Assembly: GCA_008828725.1 (NCBI GenBank)
Contig: MEHQ01002219.1
Span: 284,138 to 348,137 of the forward strand
Length of the DNA stretch: 64,000 nucleotides
Source of the DNA: Saccharina japonica
Taxonomy: Eukaryota > Sar > Phaeophyceae > Laminariales > Laminariaceae
Direction: 5' to 3'
Each line of letters begins with the position of its first letter. Position 1 is the first letter of the stretch. The position numbers and the translations under genes are program-made. Positions 9,778-20,287 of the stretch are shown here, one piece after another. The notes below the pieces were generated by a model. That model had not been told where the DNA came from and made no database searches. It saw only the letters and a program-made list of their open reading frames with translations.

Positions 9778-10085
9778 CTGGGTGGTCTAGTGGTTGGTTT
9801 GTTTGTTTGTTTGTTTTGTTGGTTTGATGCGTTGTTGCTTGGCTGGTTGTTTGTTTCGTTGGTCGACCGATTGTACGGTGGGTCGACCGGTTTGTTTCTG
9901 ATTTGTTGGTCGTTTTGTGGATCGATTCGTTTTCAGTTGGTCGTTTCGTTGGTTGGTCGGTCATTGGGATGGTTGGTTGGTCGGTCGTTCAGATGGTTGG
10001 TTGGTCGGTCGTTTGGATGATTGGCCGGTCGGTTTGTTAGTTGGTTGGTAGGTATATTTGTTAGTTGTTTCGTTGGTTTATATGG
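9778..10085. repeat. Degenerate GGTTGGTCGGTCGTTT low-complexity tract
   Basis: Tetranucleotide-like GGTT, GGTC and GTTT units recur through about 300 bp in the intron after the glycine exon. The long frames on both strands here are by-products of the repeat. Confidence 0.8.
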
Positions 10086-10973
10086 TGTAGCCAGTCGTCC
10101 TGTTGGTTTGTGTCTAAACGCAATATTTGTATTGTCTTCCGCCTGTGTTCGAATCTCTCCTCGAGGATTATATATCGGGGGGTGGGGCAGGCCCTGACGA
10201 AAGTGGCTAGCAAGTGTATGTGTGCGCAATTCGAACCGAGCGCTGAAGGAGCGAAGAACATGGTGAACTTGTCTGGCGATAAAATTCAAACGTCAGGTGT
10301 ATAGTATTTTGATAAGTGGCGAGGCCTCTGTTTTGTGGCCCCGGCTATGTGTTGCGACTGTTATTTAAGAAGGTGCTGGAAAACAAGAATGCAGGCAATA
10401 TATTGGGGTGAAATAAATCTATTGGAATACGCATGTTGTGATTTAACTGCATCCCAAATTGCTTTTATGCCACTTGGTTTTCGGTTTTACCGCTTTGATT
10501 GTTTTTTGGGCAAACGTTGTGGCCAGGAACCCGTGTGTTGGAGACCGAACGGCACCGAGCGACTCGGTTTCGTTTTCTCTGTTTGTATACATTTCTGGTT
10601 AAAGACCTCACTAAGGGCAATGCATACTGTCTCGGCCCCCGTGGACATAGGAAAAATGTGCTCTTTTATTTTATGTGTCGCCGCCAATATTTGGAGATGG
10701 AGCTGTCCGGCACAACTCCCGAAATATATACCAGTTGTTACGCGGGTTGTGCAGGTTTAACATTTTCAGTGTCCGCGTTTCTAGACAATTCGGTAGGTCT
10801 CAATGACAAACCTTCTTAACGTACTGTAACTCGCATGCTTAGGCACCCCACTCTATCCGAGGGACGTGTCGATGGTGTCGGCGACCCATCTCGAATCCTT
10901 AACCCCAAGCACTCACTATAACCCCCCCCTTTCGTGTCGTCGTTGCGCCGCCTCCCCCACCTCCTGTGGACAG

Positions 10974-11137
10974 CCTCCGGACCCCGGTCTCGCACCTCAC
11001 CTCATAGTGTACTTTACCATGGACAAGGCGCTTGTGGAAGAGGTTGTGCACGCGGTCAAATGCTTCTCCCACAGTCTCATCGAGGGCACCTCATGGGCTG
11101 GGGAACAGTTCAACTCGAGCTTCTGCGATAATATCAG
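10974..11137 (+). CDS. Gene A exon: unrecognised C-terminal segment
   Basis: The acceptor GTGGACAG follows a strong C-rich tract (10921-10970). Phase 0 matches the donor at 9731. The exon reads PPDPGLAPHLIVYFTMDKAL, then VEEVVHAVKCFSHSLIEGTS and WAGEQFNSSFCDNIR, and ends at ATCAG|GTGGGA in phase 2. The hydrophobic LIVYFTM strand and the amphipathic helix after it look like part of a folded domain that I cannot name. The next plausible coding block at 11405 is open in a different phase, so either an exon is missing or the model ends differently. Confidence 0.55.
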
Positions 11138-11404
11138 GTGGGACGCGGGGCGGTACTGTTTTTCGTTTGCTCTTCTAGCCTCGACTTGAGTAGCCACTGT
11201 ATAACTATTACCTTTGAAAATGTGTACAAACAAGCAGTGTGTATGTTGATACTCTACTCGCTTATACGAGCTTATCTTGACGTCAACTATTTCCTAGTGT
11301 TGTCCGAAGCCTAGGCCCGTATGACATGTTTCTGTCATGAACAGTTGTGTTTTTACATTTTGGTTTATGAGGAAGCGGTTTGGCTCTTCTTTGTGCAAAC
11401 TCAG

Positions 11405-11708
11405 GTATGTTGGCAGCGCATACGTGTTGTTTTTCGAGGGGGTGTAGTCGATGAGTTTGGCCTCCCCGACGAAGAGACACAGGAACGAGGCAGCAAAAAG
11501 GTGGCTATACCACTCCCCAACCTACACCAATCGTTAACGGGGTCGTCGTCTAAGTTCCAGTTGTTCTACTCTACTGTCAAGCTGCAGGATGCGCAGCAGT
11601 ATGCGTACAAGAATGCGCAGCACGACGAACAGAAGATGTGTTTGTGCTTCCAGTACTGCTGTACCCTGTTCAAGTTTCGTGAACAGCGCGGTTCCTTTAG
11701 TCTTTGAT
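11405..11708 (+). CDS. Candidate terminal exon (gene A or separate gene)
   Basis: After acceptor TTGTGCAAACTCAG one frame stays open to a TGA at 11706-11708, while the other plus-strand frames close quickly. It reads VDEFGLPDEETQERGSKKVA, then LPNLHQSLTGSSSKFQLFYS, KLQDAQQYAYKNAQHDEQK and a Cys-rich end CLCFQYCCTLFKFREQ. Entry is phase 0, while the upstream exon leaves in phase 2, so they cannot be joined directly. No known domain is recognised. Confidence 0.4.
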
Positions 11709-12477
11709 TATCAAACGGTATATTGCGTCTATACCCGGGTTTCCTAAACGTATGCATAGTTTATGGCGTGTACAGGAGCCAAGCCACGCCAGAACAACCG
11801 GTGCTATTTCTTTGGGGGCACGGGGGGAGTATGTTCAGACATAATCCGTCCATCTTAGATTGGTGTACTCTCCGATGTTGAAGAGTGCCTCAACTTAGAG
11901 GAGAGAAGTTCGCAGTGTTCCAAAGCACGGCAACACTAATAGCAGGCGGCGTCCCCGTGGGGGGGTGTGGAAGGGTAACCGCAACACAGGAGTCGCTTGC
12001 ATCATGGCGTTGTCTTCATAAAACGGCCCGCAACGCTTTCATATACCGTTTTTGTTTTTTAAACGTGCCCTGCCATGCGCGCTTGGGGGTAGTAGTATGC
12101 TTGTGCGGCCTACCACGCCATTCCGGACTTTGCCGTGCTAAAACACAACCTTTTTCATGCCAGTGGCGCTAGGCGCGTGTGACGGCGACGAATTAATGGC
12201 GACCTTAGCTCCTACCGCTGTCGAGCTTCACCTCTCACACTCCAACTGTGTTTTGGGGTACACCTGAATTTGAAATCACCCCCGTCATCTCGGCTTTTTG
12301 CCTTGTGGGACTGCTGTGCCGACTCGTATTTCTTGCGAAAACCCCGCACACCTCGACTCGTTTTTAGCTGTAAAGTGCAGTACTCACCCTGCCTGCTTGC
12401 GCCAAACTCCCACCCTCACCCCAATACTCGTTGAAGACTGCTGCTGTGCTGTTCCGCATTGCTTCCGCAAAACCCTC

Positions 12478-12530
12478 CCCTATGGTCATCCGACTATGGT
12501 CATGTATGGCATGAGTACATCCCCACCCTT
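12478..12530 (+). repeat. R1 tail fragment
   Basis: The stretch ATGGTCATCCGACTATGGTC followed by GGCATGAGTACATCCCCACC matches the last part of R1. Confidence 0.6.
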
Positions 12531-12964
12531 TGGGTCGCGTAAATTGCTGTGTAGACCAGGATTTATTCATGTTAATCCCACCTATTCCCCTTTGTCGCTG
12601 TGACCTGCGTTGGGTTGACCCGAATAGATTGCGTTAGACTCGTAGACCTGCATGTTATGTCTCGCACCACTATGTCCAGCTGGATTGCTTTAGTTAAACC
12701 CACCCCCACGCTATTCTTCGCTGTGGACAGAAGTGTCGACCAGGATTGAATGAATTTATCCCTACCACGACCCTTTGACACGCGGTGGACAGGCTGATTC
12801 GACCTGTACCGATTGCGTGAACTCCACCTCACCTCTATATTCACATGGAGAAAGCTGCGTCCACCTGAATTGATGCGTTGACTCTACCCCCTCAAAAATG
12901 ATGATGCTGTTATTCATACAATGAAGAAAACATGTGTACGGTGTCGAAGCCCGGCCCGCAAGCG

Positions 12965-13165
12965 TCTGTTAGTAAGATGTAGGTCACCCGTCATGCGACT
13001 CGCCGTACACCTCGTCGCACTTCGCGGTTTGTGCAAACAATCAATATTGTTCGGGTCGGCGAAACCACGATGTACTTTGTCCTGCATTATAAGAGTTTGA
13101 GGCTCTGTGTTCATACGACTGCGGTCATGAATGGCAACGAGTACCCCCCGCCCCCCCCTCATGTT
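12965..13165 (+). repeat. R1 repeat copy d
   Basis: It matches the 3' half of R1: AGTAAGATGTAGGTCACCCG, CATGCGACTCGCC, CACTTCGCGGTTTGTGCA, TGTTCATACGACTGCGG and GAGTACCCCCCGCCCCCC. Confidence 0.75.
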
Positions 13166-13941
13166 TGCCGCGAACTGTATCAAACTGGGTGGATTTCGTT
13201 AACCTCTACCCTTCGTTTCTTGTCGCGGACTATGCCGAACTGGAATTGCTTGGGGCTACCAGGCCGCTGGAGCTAGTCATGATCGACGTGTCTTACCACA
13301 TGAAAGAGGTGCGAGTGGGTCCATGCTCGCGGGTATGAAGGTTCATGCTCTATGTAGGGGGTTAAGGCTGAAAATGTGTCACGCGTCGGATGGAGGAGAT
13401 AAGTCACTGTCGACATATTCAAGATAATCTAGATCCAAACCTGTCCATATGAGATGCTGTGAATTATCTGTTCTCGTTGATCGGTTAGATCCTCACCACC
13501 CGTCACGAGGTGCTGTACAGGATCTGTATAGTACATACCGAACCCAGGAAACATGTCCTACTATGAGAAGTGCAGATTGTAAGTTTGCCACCCGGCAACA
13601 CGAGCTAGAGCATTAAGAGGAGGAATACATTCGACTTTGAAGATCCAGACAATCAAACGGGAACCGATGATCTATCTGATATAGCTGTAGATAGTCTGTC
13701 ACATGCGTGAAGCGTTCCATCGGGTTGATAGCGGAGGGGTCGGGCGCACGGTATGTAGACGTAGGGGTTTTCACTTTGGAGGCTTACAGTATTACCTATG
13801 ACCAGGGTTTCGTCATTCATTACAATTGAGAAACTATGCAGTAGTGGTCCGTCTAAAGTCCCGGTTGAGTAGGGCCGGGCTGGCCGCTATATTGCCTGCG
13901 CAATCGCTTGAAACATACGAGATTAGAGTAGTGCCATTTGT

Positions 13942-14260
13942 CGCGCCCCGGTAGAGCAGTGGTCAGCTTTAAAGGCTACTGGCATTGGTACCCAAGTTCG
14001 AGTCCCACCGTGGTGAGATGTTTACCTTATTGAAAAACTAAAAAGGAACCAATTGCTGAGAGCGCCTTCGTGGCGTGGGTAGGCGGAATCCGACGCAAGT
14101 CGACGAGTGAAGAAAGTGCTGAAACATTCTCGTGATAAAAATGCAAGGCAAGAACCGTAGTGGGGGAGGAGGGAGAGGAGCCTACTTTGTGACCCCGGAT
14201 CTGAGTTACGACTAGAGAGGGAGAAATATGGAAGTGCGAAGATAATGAATGGGATGAACA
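13942..14260 (+). mobile_element. tRNA-derived SINE copy 1 (full length)
   Basis: The 5' head looks like a tRNA with RNA polymerase III signals: an A-box-like GGTAGAGCAGTGGTCAGC at about 13950-13967 and a B-box-like GTTCGAGTCCC at about 13996-14006. The body continues through GTGCTGAAACATTCTCG, GGCAAGAACCGTAGTGGG, GCCTACTTTGTGACCCC and GAGTTACGACTAGA. The same body occurs at 14936-15232 (minus), 28380-28575 and 31040-31265, and a head-only copy lies at 45138-45190. A short (AT)n run follows at 14262-14278. Confidence 0.75.
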
Positions 14261-14935
14261 ATATATATATATATATATGGGGCGGGTGTTGTTGGGCTGG
14301 CGCAAACCTGGAATACATAGAGGGGCCATTGCTGTATCAATTCATAACCTTGTTGACGCGTGCTACGTGGGGGTAGCCCCCCGACCTTTCCTGAAACTTG
14401 TCTGGCGCTTTTCTGAGACTTCTCATCACCTGAGAAGCGGTAGATAGCTGACTTCTCCGGGAAATGTCGAATCCTCAGCCCGATACGCAACCCGTGCGAG
14501 CTTCGTACGCACTTAGGCACCCTTTTGATTAACGTTGAATAAAAGTATATTTCATCCCACGACAAGGCATGCATTTTAAGGCATATGCCTTATTGGACGG
14601 CTCCTCAGATTACGAGCTTGGACCTAGTGACAACTATTTGGAGGCAAACATTCAACCTGTACCTGTGGCACGGCTTTATTGTCAAATGTTAGATAGCTTA
14701 GCATATCCCATGGGATGGTGTATTGGGCTTCCTGTGTCTTCCGACGTTTGTTTAAGTCGGGTGTGTGGAATGATGTCGACTCTTGTGTGCAGTTTTGTTT
14801 TTGAAACAAATCGGTTGTTGGGTGGCGTGTTACTGTATATCCAGTAGTTCCTATACTACACTCACGTGAGGACTCATCCTCAGAATAATTATTTTCCACC
14901 CCTTTGTTTCCTTTTGTTTTGTCCATCCCCTTTTT
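14261..14935. other. Spacer between SINE copies
   Basis: This spacer holds an AT dinucleotide run, then TTGACGCGTGCTACG at about 14353, which resembles the terminal repeat of the M1 element (31623, 38716). An open frame at 14569-14847 has no recognisable domain. No gene is supported. Confidence 0.4.
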
Positions 14936-15232
14936 TATCTTGGCCCTTTTATTATATCTCCCCCTTTAGTCGTAACTCACACCCGGGGTCACTAAGTAGG
15001 CTCTTCTCGCTCCGCTCCACTACGGTACATGCCTTACATGTTTATCCCTGGAATATATTAGCACTTTCCTCCCTCGTCAACGCTCGTCCAATTGTGATTA
15101 CCAACGCTATATATAGTATGTGCTCTCGGCGTTTGGTGTCCTTTGGGGGTGAACATCTCCATACCGAGACTAGAACCCACGACGTCCAACTCAACAAGCT
15201 TTGTGGTTACCTGTTGAACCACCCAGGCGACC
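14936..15232 (-). mobile_element. tRNA-derived SINE copy 2 (minus)
   Basis: Read on the minus strand, it starts GGTCGCCTGGGTGGTTCAAC, has a B-box-like GGGTTCTAGTCTC, and continues through GCCTACTTAGTGACCCC and GAGTTACGACTAAAGG. It aligns with copy 1 along its length with moderate divergence and opposes it about 680 bp away. Confidence 0.75.
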
Positions 15233-16134
15233 AGCTATAAGGCAAAAATAGCTTGCGTCTAGCCTAATCCTTTGCTGCAGTACGCGACCCCGTATATACG
15301 TTTTGGGGGCAAACTACCTGGAATTGGAGTTGGACTATGCTGTTCTTGTCGCAGTATGTTGAACTAGGGTCGACCAACCCTGTTGGGCGTTGAGCACAGA
15401 GACGAAACTAATTACAATCTTGGTGTTATTATCCGTCTACCAGCAGCGTTAGCGCCGAGCAATGCAGATAGGACCCTCTGGCGCCCGTGCCGTACGTACG
15501 ACTTCTTCATAGCAGTGTGTGTCATTGTGATGGCTTGCCTGTTGTATTTGATAAACAAGATTAGCGCAGAGAAAGTCTTGATCGGACTGCACGCGGTATT
15601 ATTTCGATGTCATGGATTTTGTTTTTCGTTTTTTTTTGGGTGAGATATTGAGCTCCTCGTGCGATGAGGAACGCATACAATAAGGCGGCGCCCCTATAAG
15701 GCAGGAATTGGCCCGTAAAGTCCAACATATCTGACGCTCGACGCAGCTGCTCGACAATGGCATCGACCATTAATACCGTATCAACCGTTCCAACCGAGGA
15801 ATTTAAACCAACCATTATTATTGGCATCCGATGCCATGCTATTGCCATTCTTTAGATATGCGGGGATTGTGTTACGGAGGCTTAGCTAACTTCTAATACC
15901 ATACAACGCGATGTTGGAGCTCCTCAAACGCGGAGGGCCAGGAAAACGAGGGGTGCCATGTACACCTATTCGTAGCAAGGGTAATCACACCTTTCATTTC
16001 ATTCCCGGATATTCTCAGGCGGTCGGGGATAGACTCTCTGAAGGATTTAAAGTCAAGGCTGCTTCAACCAAACATCCAGGAAGCTGGGCTAAGGTCTATA
16101 CGTCCCTCCTTCCCATCTCTACCATGTACCGTTC
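15233..16134. other. Spacer without supported gene
   Basis: Open frames at 15383-15643 (one hydrophobic segment) and 15911-16180 (GNHTFHFIPGYSQAVGDR) are plausible proteins but lack domains or phased splice partners. A degenerate CTGGAATTGGAGTTGGAC repeat unit lies near 15330. Confidence 0.3.
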
Positions 16135-16240
16135 TACATCAACTCCCCCACCCCCGCGCCCTCTCGAACAGGATGCTTAGCTATTGGTCAAATAAAAAAT
16201 ATTAGCAACAAATGAGTACATCGTCCACCCCCCGCCCGCG
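16135..16240 (+). repeat. R2 repeat copy c
   Basis: It matches R2: CCCTCTCGAACAGGATGC, TATTGGTCAAAT, AGCAACAAATGAGTACATCG and a C-tract. It is in plus orientation. No exon is identified downstream. Confidence 0.75.
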
Positions 16241-16259
16241 CCCGCTAGAACGGAACAAA

Positions 16260-16640
16260 CCCCGCTTAAAGTGTTCCACCGCGGACCAAACAATGGGATT
16301 GCACTCTATGGGGAGTATATATTGATCATGGTCCTTGGGCTTCGTTGCCTCAACACTTTCTGTTGTCCAACTAGCCCCAATTTATTCCTTACCACACCCT
16401 ACCTACCCCCTGCCCTCTCCCGCCCCCGTCCCCCGACCAAACCGAACACATGTAGCTTGGAGTGTGCACCGCGGACAGCAGTTTGGGATTGAGCACCAGG
16501 GAATACGTCGGTCGCTTCTTCAATGCGCCTGAGAAGCACTGCGTGGGGTACGGCCACCTGGAGCTTTAGTTTACCACCGCCGTTTCTGGCAGCGGACTAC
16601 CGTACACTTATTTCGAACTAGGGTTGCAAATATTGTGCAG
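16260..16640. repeat. Degenerate CCGCGGAC...TGGGATTG repeat
   Basis: Units near 16281 and 16469 share ACCGCGGAC, a short spacer and TGGGATTG, and a weaker unit lies near 16595. They resemble the units at 12.2-13.3 kb. A C-rich tract lies at 16390-16440. Confidence 0.55.
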
Positions 16641-19600
16641 TAGTGCCGGAAGGGGGAGAGACAGCTCTTGCTACCGCGGCGTACTGTTCAAAATGCCGAA
16701 GGTAGAACCTCTTGCGAGTTGAGACTGTGGAACGTTAAAGTGATGATTTATAAATAAAATGGAAAAAACAAGGTACCGGTAACAAGGCATACGATCAAGG
16801 GTAGAGTAACCTGACCTGTTTAGACTCGAAAACTTTCACGTACGAGTGCTTGTCAAAACATAAGTGGTGGCTTAGGTTTTCATAGCGAAGGCGAAATTAC
16901 AGTTTACGCTCAAGGGTAGAGTGCCGCCTGTACGAGAACATAGGAGTTGACACGGCTGAGAAACCATTACGTTAAGCTTCGGTTTAGGCGGGATATCAAT
17001 AGTAGCCAGAACGGAAATTCGTATGTAAACATACGGGGAATATATGGTGTTTTCGCCCGTCGTGGATGCTGAATACTACACATACCCCCTCGTGTTCAAT
17101 GGCAGGCGTGTTGACACCAGCGGGGAAAGTCCGGCCTGAGATTCACATTCCGAATGGTTTGGGTGAATCCAACCGGCCGTGTCAGTTTTTCCTCCGTATT
17201 CGGGAACGTTTCTTCGGGTTGTTTCCGCCTTGAACTGATTTTAGGCCTGCAGAGAGGAAAACCCACCATCACAACAACGGTCACTGCGGGGTGCTTTTTG
17301 GGGTATTACGGATTGTTGCCCGAGTTACAATAACTGCAATGCAAGAAGTCGTACGACACGGGCGCAACATGGCCCTTACCCGTATTTCGTGCTTAGCGCT
17401 CACGTTTCTCGCATGGTTCATACATCAATGCTATCACTTTGGTCGGTCGATAACCCTTATTCCCCCTTACATCCATTCAACGGGGTCCTTTAAGAGTCTA
17501 AGGGGACCTTCAGTCCTTGGACGTTTCACAAAACGTCAGTTTTCATGCCAGGGCTTCGTTGCAGACCCTGAATTTCCCCAAACGATTACTCCGAAAGGAT
17601 ATGCCGAGGGCAGGGATGCGCGACGGGGAAGAGTATCCCCGAGGGATGGATTTTTCCGAGGGAGGGGTTTCCCTCAGGAAATGATTTTCCCGAGAAAACG
17701 GTTGCCCCGAAAGAAGGATTGCCCCGAGGTAGGGGCCACTCTAGGGAAGATCTGCAACGAGGAAAGGGTTGTCCCGAGAAAAGGGTTTCCCTTATTAGTT
17801 GTGCCGCAGAAGGGATGTGCCGCTTGCTACAGGCGTTATGGCGTTTCTATTCAGAGGGCATCAATCCTCTCCCGATATGCAGAATGGCGCCCCACAATTA
17901 GACCACGGCTTCCTCCACTAAGCAGACGCTTGCGTGCAAGCCGCTCAAGCTATGAAGTCTGTAGTAGTCAAAGCCCGTTTTAATATGGCTCGGCAAGCCG
18001 TCCACGTCCGGTTCTATCCACCGCAAGCGATCACGGCGCACACCAAGGCGAGGATACTGCCAGTCCAACGTCAACCATTTTACCGCACCAGGTTGGGTGG
18101 AAACTACTTGTGGTTATATTAGGATAAGGCTTCCCCTATAAAAAATGGTGACCAAGGTCGAAAACAAAAACAAGAATCGCAGCGCGTACAATCTGCCGCA
18201 ACAAGCACACGTCGTTGTTAATTTACGGGACGATTGATGTTAAGCGAGGGGCTGGGCTATATATCGGTTCAGCCATGCAACCTCGCAGGTACCAAACCAA
18301 TATGTCAATAGTAAAGGTTTCATGGAGGTTGCCCAAACGACTATTTATACGAAAGGCAGGCTATGGGAAACATATTGAAATGCGGAATCGACGCCCAGGT
18401 CGGGTCATTGGAACGAGGTCGGAGTCCTCTAACCACTGTTGCAAACATGACGTACAGCCTGATGTTGTAGTCGGCAGTAGTGTGACTTGCTTTTACAAAA
18501 GGGCGGGCAGTGTTTAAGGTATGTACGCGTGTTGACAGACGAACTATGTCCATTGACTGCGTTGATAGTTCCTGAACAATCGACCTTTCATATTAAATAC
18601 CATCGCTGATTTCAAAGCAGAGGTATGTGACATAAGGTACTTCGGTAGATGATATAACACTATTGCCGTTTGAACAGAAGAATGGGCGGGGTGGTTTGCA
18701 GTCAATGGTTACCCCTCCTAGCAATACCCGACGTTGCTTTGTAATGCCATGCTGCCACCATGAATTTGTACTAGTATCGACGACGGTGTCCCCTCGCCGC
18801 GGGCATGTTGCCACACGCGCGCAGCATGGCGTCATGAGCCAAAGGATGCATGCTACGATGAATGTGTACTACGTGTAGTCTGAGGCTGCTTACTTGAAGA
18901 GCTCTAAATCTTACCCGAAATGTGATCTTGGAGGAAATCATAAGTGCTAGCCGATAAACAACTCCATGGTATAAGTACCCAATGAAACAGTTTGCGACAC
19001 AAGCAAGAACCCGACGATTTTGCGTTAAGGAACCCGATCGATCAAACTCAAAACCAGCCAAAACGTGCTACCTATATCCTAGCACGCGTCAGAGGTCTAC
19101 GGTGACGAGGGTAGATACCCCAGACACCACACGGGTGCACCTGTATTTGTACTGTGTTTCTGAAGTGAAGAGGTGTACACATCATCCAACAACTCTCTTG
19201 TAAGAAATTTTCAAAGGGCACACCGGCGACCGATATCATTGCTTGGGTGCACAGCACACGTATTGCAGATATACAAATTGCATCCCAAATTTGTAGGGTT
19301 GTATCTGGGTACGTCTGCAAACCACGAGATTATGAATTATTGTTTTCGCACGTGTTGAATACCATATTGTTAAATGAACAAACGATATATTACACGACCT
19401 TTCGCTCCAAGACAGCACGAGGTGCTTTGTCGTCGTGAGTGATCTTTGTCAGTTAAAGCGCAAAGGCAGAGGACGGAGTACAAGGAATGCAGTGCGAATG
19501 TTCCCAGACCAGATAAATTTATCCCCTGACAATTCTCCAAAAACAAACTTGACGTTGCGATTCTTGGGTGTGGCTGACATTTCTTGATATTTGCTACGTA

Positions 19601-20039
19601 TACTCGAAAGACGAGTATCCGGAACGGTCTTCTCTCAACGAGGTCTGCAGATATCAGGCGATTTGGAGACATTCACTCCGACACCAGCCTCGGCCTATGG
19701 CATGGGTTTTAGACCACGCTCTTTTATTGTTCGCAAGTAACCCTGCGATATTTGGTCAAGATTTGGTTTGTATTACCTACACGCAGTTATAGCCTTCGCA
19801 AGCCCGGCATAGGCACCATAATAAGTATTGCAGAGTCCGGCCTAGTATCAATCACCAGTAAGAAACAACAAAAGAACACTTCGGTTGATGGATATCATTT
19901 CCTTGTTGTTATATGCTATAGCTATAATGTCCAACCGGCGTAGTGATTGAAAGGTTTCAACAATGCTCACAATGTGGGCGCCTTAAGTCGGGAAGTGTGG
20001 TCTTGACGGCATGATCCGATTACTCCTGCGCGGGCACCC
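16641..20039. other. Long stretch with no supported gene
   Basis: The one notable structure is an 18-bp degenerate repeat at about 17595-17800 with units like TTGCCCCGAGAAAAGGA. Its period is a multiple of three and so keeps the long frame 17291-17983 open. Other frames (18215-18517, 19568-19792 and similar) have no domain, splice phase or composition signal. Confidence 0.4.
17595..17800. repeat. 18-bp degenerate minisatellite
   Basis: About ten diverged units of the form (T)TTCCCCGAGAAAAGGG occur in tandem. The period of about 18 bp explains the 230-residue open frame across it. Confidence 0.7.
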
Positions 20040-20077
20040 GATCACCCCCCCCCCCCACAATATTGATGACCTTACAG

Positions 20078-20287
20078 GTCAAACAGAAATATAGACAAAT
20101 GTATACATTGTTTGGAGTTGTCAAGGCATTTACACTTGAACGGGACATATTTTTCACATTTGTTGATGAAGGCATAAAAAAATGTAGCTCCGACGAAGTT
20201 GCAGGCGTTAAAAAAGTGCCTCAATTATGGTTTTCAAACTTGGCCTTAACCTATTCAGACATAAACAATTTCCAACAGTACATTTAG
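20078..20287 (+). CDS. Candidate AT-rich exon
   Basis: A C14 tract (20045-20058) and GACCTTACAG lead into a frame that runs to a TAG at 20285-20287. It reads VKQKYRQMYTLFGVVKAF, then LERDIFFTFVDEGIKKCSS, EVAGVKKVPQLWF and YSDINNFQQYI. Residue composition looks natural, but codons are AT-rich, unlike genes A to C. The protein is not recognised. It could be a terminal exon or a fragment of a foreign or viral-type gene. Confidence 0.3.
   Translation, partial: VKQKYRQMYTLFGVVKAFTLERDIFFTFVDEGIKKCSSDEVAGVKKVPQLWFSNLALTYSDINNFQQYI

Larger units (their letters stand above)
11709..13941. other. Repeat-rich region without a supported gene
   Basis: This region holds a degenerate repeat (about 12240-12900 and 13170-13290) built around GTCGC(T/G)G(T/A)GACNNNNCC and CTGGATTG/CTGGAATTG blocks. 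It also holds R1 tails at 12478-12530 and 12965-13165, both in plus orientation. Frames at 11885-12172 and 12298-12603 show no domain. The plus-orientated R1 copies could mean that gene A introns extend here, but no exon was found. Confidence 0.4.

Noticed and set aside
17291-17983. 230-residue plus-strand frame as a gene
   Set aside because: The central part is an 18-bp degenerate repeat that keeps the frame open. The ends have no recognisable content.
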